From Akkermansia sp. RCC_12PD (GTDB lineage: Bacteria; Verrucomicrobiota; Verrucomicrobiia; Verrucomicrobiales; Akkermansiaceae), in NCBI RefSeq assembly GCF_036417355.1, contig NZ_CP143889.1, forward strand, positions 496,001 to 560,000: DNA of 64,000 nucleotides, read 5' to 3'. Positions 52,159-62,036 of the stretch are shown piece after piece. The notes under the pieces were generated by a model that saw nothing but the letters and a program-made list of their open reading frames with translations, did no database searches and had not been told where the DNA came from. How positions within the stretch are numbered: the stretch's first letter is position 1; each line of letters starts with the position of its first letter. The translations under genes were made by a program, and so were the position numbers.

Positions 52159-55100
52159 ATGAAACCAAAATTAGCAGTATCCGCCATCCTGTTCCTCATG
52201 GCTTCTTCCCTGGTGCAAACGGGGGCAGCCCAGCAGAGCGAAGATCTTTACCAAGGCACCGTCACTGCCCGGCAGGAAACAAACGGAAATATTACCTACA
52301 ACCTGAAGGAAAACCTGTCTTTTGAAAACTTCCAGACAAACGACGGCGTTTACGCAGGCAGCGTTTTCTTCAACCAGACCACAGACTCTGGTACGGCGCC
52401 CAATACGTCTGTCATGACGTTTACCGGCACGGGATTGTCCATGAGTTTTGAAAATTGTTCCTCCATCCACAGCAACCGCTGGACCAACGACAATGAAGGC
52501 GGAGGCGCCATCCGCGCGGAAATGCTCGTCTTCACGGACATGGGAGATCTTTCCTTCAACGGGAGCAAGTCCATCGTCAATGCCGATACCAATGCCGGGG
52601 GAGCCGTGAATGTGCGCGGAGATGCCACCTTTTCCAGCATGGGCAACATCTCCTTCACCAACAACGAGCTGGGAGACAGCGACGCACAAGGGCAGGCCCT
52701 GGGCGGCGCCCTGTTTGCGAGGGGAACAATCACCTTTGAGAATACCAAGTCCATTCTGTTCAGCGGGAATACGACCGGGCATTCTCCGACAAGCGCCCAC
52801 GCCAACATCGGGGGAGCCATCTATGCCGGGGCCAGTGATTCCTCCTCCCCGAATACTAAGAATTATATTCCCGAAGGTGAAGATGCCATTACCTTCCGGG
52901 GTATTGATGGAGATATCATCTTTGAAGATAATTCCGCCTGGATGGCCGGAGCCATTTATGCCTATGCGGGCACCGTGGACGGCCAAGAAGGCACCGGAGG
53001 CGGCATGACGATCAACGGCGTCACAGGAGACGTTATTTTCAGAAACAACCGGGCGGACGCCGGAGACAAGACCTCCGACTGGAACGGTGGCTTCGGGGCC
53101 GTTTACAGCGGCCAGGACCTGGACATTTTCAACGTTCAAGGAGACCTGCGCTTTGAAGGCAATCACGCCAGCAACAGCGCCGGGGCGTTCGGCGTCAGCG
53201 GAAGCCTCAACCTCGACAATATCGGCTCCATCACCTTCATCGACAACCACGCGGACAGCACCTATGCCGTGGGCTGGATTTCCGAGGATTGGAACGTCAC
53301 CCGTACGGGAGACATCACCATTTCCGGCAACAGTTCAGATGTACAGATGGGCGGCGTGGCCGTCTTCGGCAACACCACATTTTCCAACAACGGCAACATC
53401 ACCGTGGAAGGCAACTCCACAGCCGGCTCCAACGGAGCGCTCCGCCTTTACGGAACGTTCAGCGTCACAGATGCAGGGAACATTTCCATTTCCGGGAACA
53501 GCGCGGGCAACTACAATGGAGCCATAGAGGTGGACGGCGATGCGTCCTTCACCCGTACCGGAAACATCAATCTGGACAATAATACGGCGGGCTATCATTA
53601 CGGCGTGGGACAGTTCCACGGAAACCTCGCCTTTTCCAACACGGGAGACGTTTCCATTTCCGGAAACAAATCCACGGATTACGGCTACGGAGCCCTGCTA
53701 GTGGACGGACGGACATCCTTCGTCAATACAGGAAAGGTCACCATCTCCGGAAACTCGGCCAAGTGGGACGTGGGTGCGCTTCAGGCAGCCAACGGGCTGG
53801 AATTCATCAACAACCGCGGCGGCGTGCTCATTGAGAACAACGCCGTTGACGGTACCGCAGGGGCCATGCTTCTTTATTACAAGGATGCCGTCTTCTCCGC
53901 AGACCAGGGAGACATCATCGTAAAAGGAAACACGGAAAAACGCGGAGGGAACAACCCCATCCTGAACTCCCTTGTATTCGCAACCAACGGAACCTCTTCC
54001 ATGGACAGCGTGGTACTCCGCGCCCAGGAAGGAAGAACAGTAACTTTTTATGACCCCTTCCGCAATGAAGAGGACGGAGCGGAGTACGACAACATCGTCT
54101 ATGACTTCAATAAATCCGAAGGCGTGGACACCACTCCTTATGGAGGAACGGCTCCCGAATTCACCGGAACCATCCGCTTTTCCGGAGCGGAGGCGGACAG
54201 GCTGATCACCCAGGCCGCGGGAGAATCGGAGCAGGACTGGCAGAACCGCCTGGCGGAATCCAAGTACTTTAATGTCTCCGGAAAAACCACGCTGTATGAC
54301 GGCACCCTGATTCTGGAAGACGGCGTCACGTACGGCAGCAGCGATCTGACCAAGGATTCCTCCTTCACCATCGACAAAGGCGTTTTGGAAATTACGGGCA
54401 ACAGTTCCGTGAACAGCAAGGCCATCGTCTTCAACGAGGGAGTAACCCTGAGGGCCGGCCGCGGCGCGACTTTCCGCGGAGACACGATCGACTTCAGCAA
54501 AGGCGTCATCTTCGACCTGCGCCCCTTCATGGACGATTACAGTTCCGGACTGAGCATTGAACAGGCCAATTCCCACACGCTCGGCGGCCTGATGGGCGTG
54601 GCGGACACTCTGGACGACTACGCCCACGAACGCTGGGCCACCAAGCAGAGATTCCTGGCGCTTTCCTACACCGATGGCACCGAAGGCAACAGAACGGGCG
54701 ATTTCGACAACATTTATTCCACTGCTACTGGAACGAACGTAGTCGACTCCCCCTACACGTATGAAGGCTACTGGACCAAGGAATGGGAAGACACGGACGG
54801 CGACGGCATTGACGACCAACTGTACGCAGTCTGGAACCCCACCAGCGGCATTGAAGATATTCTTCCGGAACTGGCCGGCGCGGATATAGGCAACTCCATG
54901 TGGAGCTCCGCTTCCAACATGAAGTCCGTCTCCAACGCGGCCCTGGGCAAAGTGGGCATCACCCGCTTCCTGCTGGGACCCAAGAATAACTTCTGGGTCA
55001 ACGGACTGGGTGATTTCACCTACCACGCCACCAGAAACGGCATTGACGGCTACGATTACAACGGCGGCGGCTACGCCGTGGGCGCCGACCGCAGGTTCAC

Positions 55101-55812
55101 GCCGAACACTATCCTGGGCGCCGCCTTCGGCAACCTGTACGGCAAGAACAAAAGCCGCACGTGGATCAGCGAGGTGGACCAGACGTCCTACGTGGCCCTG
55201 CTCTACGGAGCATGGAGGAGGCAGATGTCTCCCGGCAACATGCTGAACATCCAGGGAACCCTGGGCTATGGCTGGACACGCAACAAGCTGGATTCCTATT
55301 ATTCCGGCGGCTCGTCCAACGGCAAGTGGGAAAACAGGATGGGCTTCGCCACTCTGCAGGCTACCTGGGACCACAACCTGAACAAGGGATGGACGCTGTC
55401 CCCGTTCCTGGGAATCGAGTACACCCAGGTGAACCAGAATTCCTTCACGGAAACGGGATATGATCCCCGCCATTTCGACAGGGGAGATCTGAAGAACCTG
55501 AGCCTCCCCGTGGGCGTGGGAATCAGCAAATCCGTGCAATTCAGCAATGGAGTCCTGTGGGTGAACAGCCTGGCCGTGAGCTACGTTCCCGACGTGGTCC
55601 GCGACAACCCGGAAACCCGCGCCAGACGCCTGATGAACGACTTTTCCTGGACTGCCAGGGGGTCCCGGCCGGACCGCAACGCCGTGCGTGTCAATTACAA
55701 CAGCACCGTGGTCATCAATCCGCGGTGGACGGCCTACGGCGGTTATGAATTTGAAGGCAGAAGCAAGTCAACCTACCACCGGGTCAACGCCGGGGTAAGC
55801 TACGCCTTCTAA
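52159..55812 (+). CDS. Pmp-like autotransporter with beta-helix passenger
   Basis: 1217 residues from ATG 52159. Signal peptide MKPKLAVSAILFLMASSLVQ then TGAAQQ. The passenger is built of 20-30-residue repeats that carry the chlamydial Pmp motifs: GGA(V/L/I) in GGAVNV, GGALFA, GGAIYAG, and FxxN in FTNNELG, FSGNTTG, FEDNSAW, FRNNRAD, FEGNHAS, FIDNHAD. Shorter repeats with ISGN/VEGN/IENN follow. The C-terminal 300 residues are an autotransporter beta-barrel (GYAVGADRRFTPNTILGAAF ... NAGVSYAF) ending in Phe, as required for BAM insertion. Surface-exposed adhesin role is inferred. A longer in-frame start at 51916 is rejected because it would bury the signal peptide. Confidence 0.93.
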   Translation: MKPKLAVSAILFLMASSLVQTGAAQQSEDLYQGTVTARQETNGNITYNLKENLSFENFQTNDGVYAGSVFFNQTTDSGTAPNTSVMTFTGTGLSMSFENCSSIHSNRWTNDNEGGGAIRAEMLVFTDMGDLSFNGSKSIVNADTNAGGAVNVRGDATFSSMGNISFTNNELGDSDAQGQALGGALFARGTITFENTKSILFSGNTTGHSPTSAHANIGGAIYAGASDSSSPNTKNYIPEGEDAITFRGIDGDIIFEDNSAWMAGAIYAYAGTVDGQEGTGGGMTINGVTGDVIFRNNRADAGDKTSDWNGGFGAVYSGQDLDIFNVQGDLRFEGNHASNSAGAFGVSGSLNLDNIGSITFIDNHADSTYAVGWISEDWNVTRTGDITISGNSSDVQMGGVAVFGNTTFSNNGNITVEGNSTAGSNGALRLYGTFSVTDAGNISISGNSAGNYNGAIEVDGDASFTRTGNINLDNNTAGYHYGVGQFHGNLAFSNTGDVSISGNKSTDYGYGALLVDGRTSFVNTGKVTISGNSAKWDVGALQAANGLEFINNRGGVLIENNAVDGTAGAMLLYYKDAVFSADQGDIIVKGNTEKRGGNNPILNSLVFATNGTSSMDSVVLRAQEGRTVTFYDPFRNEEDGAEYDNIVYDFNKSEGVDTTPYGGTAPEFTGTIRFSGAEADRLITQAAGESEQDWQNRLAESKYFNVSGKTTLYDGTLILEDGVTYGSSDLTKDSSFTIDKGVLEITGNSSVNSKAIVFNEGVTLRAGRGATFRGDTIDFSKGVIFDLRPFMDDYSSGLSIEQANSHTLGGLMGVADTLDDYAHERWATKQRFLALSYTDGTEGNRTGDFDNIYSTATGTNVVDSPYTYEGYWTKEWEDTDGDGIDDQLYAVWNPTSGIEDILPELAGADIGNSMWSSASNMKSVSNAALGKVGITRFLLGPKNNFWVNGLGDFTYHATRNGIDGYDYNGGGYAVGADRRFTPNTILGAAFGNLYGKNKSRTWISEVDQTSYVALLYGAWRRQMSPGNMLNIQGTLGYGWTRNKLDSYYSGGSSNGKWENRMGFATLQATWDHNLNKGWTLSPFLGIEYTQVNQNSFTETGYDPRHFDRGDLKNLSLPVGVGISKSVQFSNGVLWVNSLAVSYVPDVVRDNPETRARRLMNDFSWTARGSRPDRNAVRVNYNSTVVINPRWTAYGGYEFEGRSKSTYHRVNAGVSYAF

Positions 55813-55874
55813 GTCGCAAACAACGGGGCTGGGAGAATGCTTTCTCCCAAGCCCACAGCCCCAACCCGAATCAC

Positions 55875-55914
55875 CGGGATGCAGCTCCTGCGGAACTGCA
55901 TCCCGTTTGATTTT
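55875..55914 (+). terminator. Terminator of the autotransporter gene
   Basis: Perfect 10-bp stem CGGGATGCAG/CTGCATCCCG (55875-55884, 55896-55905) and TTTGATTTT tail, 63 bases after the stop. Confidence 0.85.
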
Positions 55915-56102
55915 CCATGCGCCCCGCAAGCAAAACCGCCAGTTCCACAAATATTGTCAGAACGTTTATGAATAGCAGCATGAAACCATGGCGCGGCAGA
56001 GTCCGTTTGACATGGTTATATGCGGAAATTAGAATGGGGGAAAATTCTGCAGTTGCGCCTTTGGCAAATGAGGGTACTTAATTAATCAAAACTGGACGCG
56101 GT

Positions 56103-56552
56103 ATGAACATAAGGATAGCCGACATGGAAGACAGGGATTCCCTGTTGCTGGAACAGCTCCTGAACGTCTGGGAAAACTCGGTCAGGGCAACGCATTTGTT
56201 TCTGGCAGAGGCGGATATGGAAGATATCAAAAAATATGTTCCTCAAGCATTGAGAGATATTTCTCATTTGATTGTCGCAGAGAATGGCCAGGGCGTTCCC
56301 GCAGCATTCATGGGAATAGAGGGGCAAAAGCTGGAAATGCTGTTTATTTCTCCTGAAGAAACGGGGCGGGGATTGGGAAGGAAGCTGCTTCAGTACGGTA
56401 TGCAGAATTTCTCTATCAATACACTGGGAGTCAACGAACAGAATCCGCAGGCCAAGGAATTTTACGAACGCATGGGATTCCAGGTTTACAAAAGAACGGA
56501 TCACGACGAACAAGGTAATCCGTACCCTGTTTTATACATGAGACTGGTTTAA
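56103..56552 (+). CDS. yjaB: GNAT acetyltransferase, YjaB-like
   Basis: 149 residues. Acetyl-CoA-dependent N-acetyltransferase resembling E. coli YjaB along its whole length: WENSVRATHLFLAEADMEDI, MLFISPEETGRGLGRKLLQY (the acetyl-CoA Q/RxxGxG/A site as TGRGLGRK), NTLGVNEQNPQAKEFYERMG and the C-terminal GNPYPVLYMRL. Acceptor unknown. Codon use is somewhat less GC-rich than its neighbours, a possible sign of transfer. It stands alone between the autotransporter and the convergent minus-strand block. Confidence 0.92.
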   Translation: MNIRIADMEDRDSLLLEQLLNVWENSVRATHLFLAEADMEDIKKYVPQALRDISHLIVAENGQGVPAAFMGIEGQKLEMLFISPEETGRGLGRKLLQYGMQNFSINTLGVNEQNPQAKEFYERMGFQVYKRTDHDEQGNPYPVLYMRLV

Positions 56553-56711
56553 CAGGTTTGCTCTGAAAAACGGTGGAGTTTTCATTCCTCCGGAGGGAAT
56601 GGCCGGAAGAAACGCGAAAAGGGAATCCGTCTTTTTCACATGGAGGAATGCCCCGTTCACGCCCGGCAGACTGGGAAGTCAAAGCCACCGGAGGTCCTCT
56701 TGCACTCGGAT

Positions 56712-56744
56712 GGCCGCCATGCCCCCACGGCTGCCTTTTTTATT
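56712..56744 (+). terminator. Possible terminator behind yjaB
   Basis: GGCCGCC/GGCTGCC stem with one mismatch (56712-56718, 56729-56735), 10-base loop and TTTTTTATTT tail; 160 bases after the yjaB stop. Confidence 0.5.
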
Positions 56745-56783
56745 TCCGGAGGGTCTTCCCCGGGAATAAACCGTCTTTCCCCA

Positions 56784-57335
56784 TTATTTGCATGGAACCT
56801 CCAACACGTATAAAACGTGCGGATGGAGGGGGGAGTCCGCAGACACTTCCGGATGGTTGAATTCCGCCGTTTTTTTCATTCCGGCACGCTGCATCACGGC
56901 TTGCGAAGGATGGTTCACGCAGGCGGTGAAGGAGTACACCCGGTCAAAGCCCAGCCGGGAAAATCCATGTTCCAGGCATGCCTTCGCACCTTCCACGGCA
57001 TAACCATATCCCCAGGCTTCCGGCACCAGGCGCCAGCCTATTTCCACGCAGGGGGTGAATTCCGCCTTAAAGTCCGCCCAGTGGAAACCCAGAAGACCGA
57101 TGAGGGTACCGGAGGATTTAAGTTCCACGGCATACAGGCCGTAGCCCTTTTCATCCAGCTCCGTCCGCATGCGGTCCCACATGGAGCGGGATTCCTCCTC
57201 CGTCAACACGGAAGGGAAGAAGCGCATCACCAGGGGGTTGGCGTTCATTGCCGCAAAAAAAGGCCAATCCGCTTGCTTCCACTCCCGGAATCTCAAACGG
57301 GACGATTCCGGAAATACCTGCGGTTCCTTTTTCAC
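56784..57335 (-). CDS. RimJ/RimL-type GNAT acetyltransferase
   Basis: 183 residues, GNAT fold of the RimJ/RimL subgroup: SSRLRFREWKQADWPFFAAM, NPLVMRFFPSVLTEEESRSM, then GLLGFHWADFKAEFTPCVEI with GWRLVPEAWGYGYAVEGAKA (acetyl-CoA loop) and the FTACVNHPSQAVMQRAGMKK motif. RimJ/L enzymes acetylate N-termini of ribosomal proteins, but many relatives have small-molecule acceptors, so the substrate is open. It starts 12 bp after the dnaE stop and is cotranscribed with dnaE. Confidence 0.9.
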   Translation of the reverse strand: MKKEPQVFPESSRLRFREWKQADWPFFAAMNANPLVMRFFPSVLTEEESRSMWDRMRTELDEKGYGLYAVELKSSGTLIGLLGFHWADFKAEFTPCVEIGWRLVPEAWGYGYAVEGAKACLEHGFSRLGFDRVYSFTACVNHPSQAVMQRAGMKKTAEFNHPEVSADSPLHPHVLYVLEVPCK

Positions 57336-57347
57336 GCATCCAGATTT

Positions 57348-60300
57348 TTAGTTGTACATGGAGAGTTCCGTTTCCAACGCGGCACAGCGGTTGACGCGGA
57401 ATTGCTCGTCCAGCTCCAGAATCCGGCTGTGCCCCAGGCTGTCCTTGATGGTGAGGTTGACCTTGCTGCGGCCGGGATATTTTTTCAGGATGTTCCGGAT
57501 ATGCTCCAGATTTTCCCTGGTGTGCCGCAGGGGGCTGACAATGATGTTCAGCGGCCCCTGGTCCCCGGATTTGGCCCTGCGCCTTTTCCCGCCCAGAGGG
57601 TCAATGCCCTGGGCGGCCACGCTCTTGGAGGAAGTGCGGTCATCCTCCCGGATGTTGGCGCGCACAGCCACGAAAACGCCGGGTTCCAGACCGCCTTCCA
57701 TTTCCAGGGCTTTTTCATAAACGTCCGACCACAGAAGCACTTCCACGCTTCCGGTAAAGTCTTCCAGGGTCAGGATGGCGAATTTCCTTCCCGCCTTGCT
57801 GATTTTGGGAATGACTGAACGCACCATGCCGGCAATCTGATGCTTCTGCTTGAGTTCATGGGATTCCAGGGAGTCTATAAGGCCGATGCGCGTGTATTTT
57901 TCCGCATCAATGACGCCGCGCATGGAGTCCAGGGGATGCCCACAGAAGTATGCGCCCAGCAAGTCCTTTTCATCAGTCATACGCTGTTCCTTGGGCCATT
58001 CCGGAACGGGAGGCTCATCCTTCACTCTGGGAGCTTCAAAAGTCATGTCAAACAGGGAACCCTGCCCCAGCGCCTTGTCCTTGTGCACCTGGGAAGCGCC
58101 GCTGAGGGCCAGGTCCACGCGCTCGAACATGGCGGAACGCGGTTCGAGCGTCCAGTCCAGCGCACCCGCGCGAATCAGGGATTCCAGAATTTTCTTGTTG
58201 ACGGATTTGGAGTCCAGCCTGTTGCAAATATCTTCCATGCTGGTGAATACCCCGTTCCTGTCCCGCTCTTCCAGAAGAATCTGCATGGCACCTTCACCCA
58301 CGTTCTTGATGGCGGCCAGGCCGTAGCGCACGGCCAGCTTGCCGGAAGGCGTTTCTTCCGGAGTAAATTTAAGCATGGATTTGTTCACATTGGGAGGCAG
58401 TATTTCAATGCCCATGCGGTTGGCCTCCTGGATGAACACGCCAATTTTGTCGTTATTCACTTCATTGGACATCAGGCCGCAGAGAAATTCCACCGGGAAG
58501 TGGGCTTTGAGATAGGCAGTCCAATAGGAAATGTGACCGTAGCAGGCGGAGTGGGATTTGTTGAATCCGTACCCGGCGAATTTTTCAATCTTGTCAAAGA
58601 TGGCCGTAGCCGTCTTTTCATCAATCTGGTTGGTTTTCCAGCAACCTTCCACAAAGTGCGCCTTTTCCTTGGCCATCTTCGCCGGGTCTTTCTTACCCAT
58701 GGCGCGCCGCAGAAGGTCGGCGCCGCCGAGCGTGTAGCCCGCCAGCAGCTTGGCAGCGGCCTGCACTTGTTCCTGGTAGATCATCACGCCGTAAGTCTCT
58801 CCACTGACCTGTTCCAGCAGAGGGTGTTCATATTCCACCTTCCGGATGCCCTTCTTGACCTCGATCATTTCATCCATGAACTGCATGGCTCCCGGACGGT
58901 ACAAGGCCAACAAGTCAATGATGTCTTCAATTTTCTGGATGCCGTATCTCCGGCAGGTATCCACCATGCCGCCGGATTCCAGCTGGAACACGCCCATCGT
59001 GTCTCCCCGGTTGAGCAGGTCCAGCGTTTCACGGTCGTCCAGGGGCACGTCGTCCAGCCTAAATTCCGGAACGCGCCAGCGGGCGTATTCCTCCGCATCG
59101 TGCATGACGGTGAGGGTTTTCAGTCCCAGAAAATCCATTTTCAACAGCCCCACTTCATAAATGGCGCTCATGTCGCACTGGGCGACAACGGCGGCGTGGG
59201 GGTCGGAAAGATCATCACGGGTCAGCGCCACGTGTTCGTCCAGGGGACGGTCGCCGATGACGACACCCGCCGCGTGCACGCCCACGTTGCGTATCAGGCC
59301 TTCCAGGCGGGTCGCGTATCCCCAGAGTTCCGTGTATGCTTCATCGGATGCGATGAGATCCCGCAGTTCCTCATTGCTTTTATAGCTGGATTGCAGGGTT
59401 ACCTTGGGTCCCGTTTCAATCAGCTTGGAAATGCGGTCGCCGTCGGCATAGGACATGTCCATCACGCGCGCCACGTCCCTGAGAACGGATTTGGCGCCCA
59501 TAGTGCCGTACGTGATGATATGGGACACGGCGCGTTCCCCGTATTTCTGCCGTACGTAGTCAATCACCTCCGGGCGGCGCGTCTGGCAGAAGTCGATGTC
59601 AATATCCGGCGGACTCACGCGTTCCGGATTCAGGAAGCGTTCAAAGATCAGGCCGAAGCGCAACGGGTCAATGTTCGTGATCTTCATGGCATATGCCACC
59701 AGGGAGCCGGCGGCGGAACCTCGGCCGGGGCCTACGGGAATGTCGTGATCCTTCGCCCAATTGATGAAGTCTGCCGTAATCAGGAAGTAGGAAGCGAATT
59801 TCAACTGGTTGATGATGCCCAGTTCATAATCCAGGCGGGCGCACAGTTCCTTGTCCGCGGCTACGCGCTCTTTGCCGTACCGTTCTTCCAGACCCTTGTA
59901 GCACACCTTGCGCAGGTATTCCTCACGCGTAGAACCGTCCGGCGTGCCGAATTCCGGGTATTTTTCCGTGCTGGTGGAGTCCAGCTTGATCGTGACATTG
60001 CAGCGCTCTGCGATTTTCAGCGTGTTTTCCAGAGCATCCGGATAGTCCTTGAACACCTTCCTCATTTCCTCCGGGGATTTGAGGTAAACTTCCGTGGAGT
60101 AGCGCATGCGCTTGGGGGAGGCCAGTTTTTCGTTGGTGCCGATGCAGATGAGCGCATCATGCATGTCATGGTCCTCCCTTTTCAGGAAGTGCACGTCATT
60201 GGTGGCCACGATGGGCGTTCCGGTTTTGCGGGCGATGCGCACCAGCTCCGGAAGACACTTTTTCTGCTCTTCCATGCCGTGGTCCTGCAATTCCACAAAG

Positions 60301-60872
60301 ATGTTGTTCTCCCCGAAGACGTCTTTCAGGGCCATCAGGGCTTCCTCCGCCTTTTCCGGCTGATCGTTGAGCAGCCATTCATTAAGGGGACCGGCAAGGC
60401 ACGCCGTGCAGCAGATGAGGCCCTCATGGAATTCCCGAAGGGTTTCCATGTCCACACGCGGCTTGTAGTAAAAGCCTTCAAGATGGGAACGGGACACCAT
60501 CTTGACCAGGTTCCTCCAGCCCGTTTCATTTTCCGCCAGAAGAAGAAGGTGCGTGTATTTGCGGCGCCCGGGAAGCTGCTTTTTCACGCTAATGGGCGTG
60601 GGGGAGAGATACACCTCACAGCCGAAGATAGGCTTGACGGTCTGCTTCCGCGGTCCTTCCGGGTGTTCCTTGTTCCAGGCCTCCACGGATTTATTGAGAC
60701 TGTTGGCCTCCATGACCAGTTCAATAGCTCCGAAAAGGTTGCCGTGATCCGTGACGGCGACAGCGGGCATTCCCATCCGGGAACATTCAGCAATGAGATC
60801 CTTGATGTGGACGGCGCCGTCCAGAAGAGAATATTCCGTGTGGTTGTGAAGGTGTACGAAGGTGTCAGCCAT
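57348..60872 (-). CDS. dnaE: DNA polymerase III subunit alpha
   Basis: Replicative polymerase catalytic subunit, 1174 residues, normal DnaE length. N-terminal PHP domain (FVHLHNHTEYSLLDGAVHIK, VTDHGNLFG), then the palm with GPGRGSAAGSLVAYAMKITN and the catalytic aspartates in PPDIDIDFCQTRR, fingers with KYGERAVSHIITYGTMGAKS, GVHAAGVVI, and FNKSHSACYGHISYWTAYLK. The C-terminal OB-fold contains AGMVRSVIPKISKAGRKFAI and the extension with the tau/beta-binding region. Gene order pyrD-dnaE-GNAT on the minus strand with 29-bp and 12-bp gaps. Confidence 0.97.
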   Translation of the reverse strand: MADTFVHLHNHTEYSLLDGAVHIKDLIAECSRMGMPAVAVTDHGNLFGAIELVMEANSLNKSVEAWNKEHPEGPRKQTVKPIFGCEVYLSPTPISVKKQLPGRRKYTHLLLLAENETGWRNLVKMVSRSHLEGFYYKPRVDMETLREFHEGLICCTACLAGPLNEWLLNDQPEKAEEALMALKDVFGENNIFVELQDHGMEEQKKCLPELVRIARKTGTPIVATNDVHFLKREDHDMHDALICIGTNEKLASPKRMRYSTEVYLKSPEEMRKVFKDYPDALENTLKIAERCNVTIKLDSTSTEKYPEFGTPDGSTREEYLRKVCYKGLEERYGKERVAADKELCARLDYELGIINQLKFASYFLITADFINWAKDHDIPVGPGRGSAAGSLVAYAMKITNIDPLRFGLIFERFLNPERVSPPDIDIDFCQTRRPEVIDYVRQKYGERAVSHIITYGTMGAKSVLRDVARVMDMSYADGDRISKLIETGPKVTLQSSYKSNEELRDLIASDEAYTELWGYATRLEGLIRNVGVHAAGVVIGDRPLDEHVALTRDDLSDPHAAVVAQCDMSAIYEVGLLKMDFLGLKTLTVMHDAEEYARWRVPEFRLDDVPLDDRETLDLLNRGDTMGVFQLESGGMVDTCRRYGIQKIEDIIDLLALYRPGAMQFMDEMIEVKKGIRKVEYEHPLLEQVSGETYGVMIYQEQVQAAAKLLAGYTLGGADLLRRAMGKKDPAKMAKEKAHFVEGCWKTNQIDEKTATAIFDKIEKFAGYGFNKSHSACYGHISYWTAYLKAHFPVEFLCGLMSNEVNNDKIGVFIQEANRMGIEILPPNVNKSMLKFTPEETPSGKLAVRYGLAAIKNVGEGAMQILLEERDRNGVFTSMEDICNRLDSKSVNKKILESLIRAGALDWTLEPRSAMFERVDLALSGASQVHKDKALGQGSLFDMTFEAPRVKDEPPVPEWPKEQRMTDEKDLLGAYFCGHPLDSMRGVIDAEKYTRIGLIDSLESHELKQKHQIAGMVRSVIPKISKAGRKFAILTLEDFTGSVEVLLWSDVYEKALEMEGGLEPGVFVAVRANIREDDRTSSKSVAAQGIDPLGGKRRRAKSGDQGPLNIIVSPLRHTRENLEHIRNILKKYPGRSKVNLTIKDSLGHSRILELDEQFRVNRCAALETELSMYN

Positions 60873-60901
60873 GAATCAGGGTCTGCGCAGGGGTGAGGGG
60901 T

Positions 60902-61948
60902 TCAGGAGTTTACGGGGCATTCCGCCTTCATGGCTTCCACACATTCACGGATCAGGTTGGGCCCCCGGTAGATGAAGCCCGTGTACAGTTGGACCAGACT
61001 CGCGCCCGCCTTGATTTTGGCCACGGCATCCGCTCCGCTCATGATGCCGCCCACGCCGATGATCGGAATACGGCCTTTCAGTTCCGCGGCAAAAGCCCCG
61101 ATCACTTCCGTGGAGCGTGCCGTGAGGGGTGCGCCGGAAAGGCCGCCCGCTTCCTCCCTGCGCGGGCTGTTTTCCGCACCGGTACGGGAAAGTGTAGTGT
61201 TCGTGGCAATCAGGCCATCCAGCCCTTCATCCAGAAAAACCCGGCTAAGTTCCGTGATTTGTTCGTCCGTAACATCCGGGGCCACCTTCATGAAGATGGG
61301 AACCTGCCGTCCGGTTTCCGCCGCCATGTTCGCCTGTTCCGATTTCAGGGAAGCCAGCAGGCGTGCGGCGGGTTCAGCCGCCTGGAGATCGCGCAGGCCT
61401 GGCGTATTGGGGGAGGAGAAGTTGATGGCAATATAATCCGCCACGGGCCACGCCGCTCTCAGGCAGGCCAGGTAGTCCTGGGCGGCATCCTCGTTCGGCG
61501 TCAGTTTGTTTTTGCCAATGTTGACGCCGAGCACTCCGCCGAAGCGGGTGGCCTCCTGGATGTTTTCCACGCCGGCAGCAATGCCATGGTTGTTGAAGCC
61601 CATTCTGTTGATGATGGCACGCTGGGGAATGAGACGGAACAGGCGCGGCTTGTCATTGCCGGGCTGGGGGCGCGGCGTCAGTGTTCCCACCTCCACAAAG
61701 CCGAATCCCACCTGGCCGAAGGCGTTGACCGTATCCGCCTCCTTGTCCATCCCGGCGGCAAGGCCTACCCTGTTGGGAAATTTCATGCCCAGGATTTCCA
61801 CCGGATCAGAAGGCACGTCACCCATCATCAGCGGGAGAACGCGCATCCTTTCAGCCATACGCAACCCGAACAGAGTCAAATTGTGGGCAGTTTCCGGATT
61901 CAACTGGAACAACAAACTTTTGGCAGCAGAATATAATGCGGGGGACAC
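60902..61948 (-). CDS. pyrD: Dihydroorotate dehydrogenase (quinone), class 2
   Basis: Fourth step of pyrimidine synthesis, membrane-associated, electrons to quinone. 348 residues with the N-terminal amphipathic helix region (SAAKSLLFQLNPETAHNLTL), FMN site PNRVGLAAGMDKEADTVNAF, FGFVEVGTLTPRPQPGNDKP with RLFRL, the class 2 Ser in NFSSPNTPGLRDLQ, FMKVAPDVTDEQI and GVGGIMSGADAVAKIKAGAS. Upstream of dnaE by 29 bp on the same strand. Start MSPALYSAAK is unambiguous. Confidence 0.97.
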   Translation of the reverse strand: MSPALYSAAKSLLFQLNPETAHNLTLFGLRMAERMRVLPLMMGDVPSDPVEILGMKFPNRVGLAAGMDKEADTVNAFGQVGFGFVEVGTLTPRPQPGNDKPRLFRLIPQRAIINRMGFNNHGIAAGVENIQEATRFGGVLGVNIGKNKLTPNEDAAQDYLACLRAAWPVADYIAINFSSPNTPGLRDLQAAEPAARLLASLKSEQANMAAETGRQVPIFMKVAPDVTDEQITELSRVFLDEGLDGLIATNTTLSRTGAENSPRREEAGGLSGAPLTARSTEVIGAFAAELKGRIPIIGVGGIMSGADAVAKIKAGASLVQLYTGFIYRGPNLIRECVEAMKAECPVNS

Positions 61949-62036
61949 GATGGGGGGGAGTGTACCACACAGCCCTTTACGGTCAAGATTGGGAAGCGTC
62001 TTGCCCGGATGATTTTATCCGGTACAATTCCCGTGC

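Noticed and set aside
52600-53950. CRISPR-like or tandem DNA repeats
   Set aside because: Periodicity is at protein level (beta-helix repeats); the DNA copies differ and there are no spacer-repeat units.
57840-60896. Very long open frame (about 1018 codons) on the plus strand opposite dnaE
   Set aside because: It mirrors dnaE in the antisense frame expected from its GC-rich codons, has no domain or ribosome site, and dnaE is unmistakable.
61949-62036. TPP riboswitch before thiE
   Set aside because: The gap to pyrD is only 88 bp and lacks the conserved CUGAGA-type core, so no riboswitch is called.
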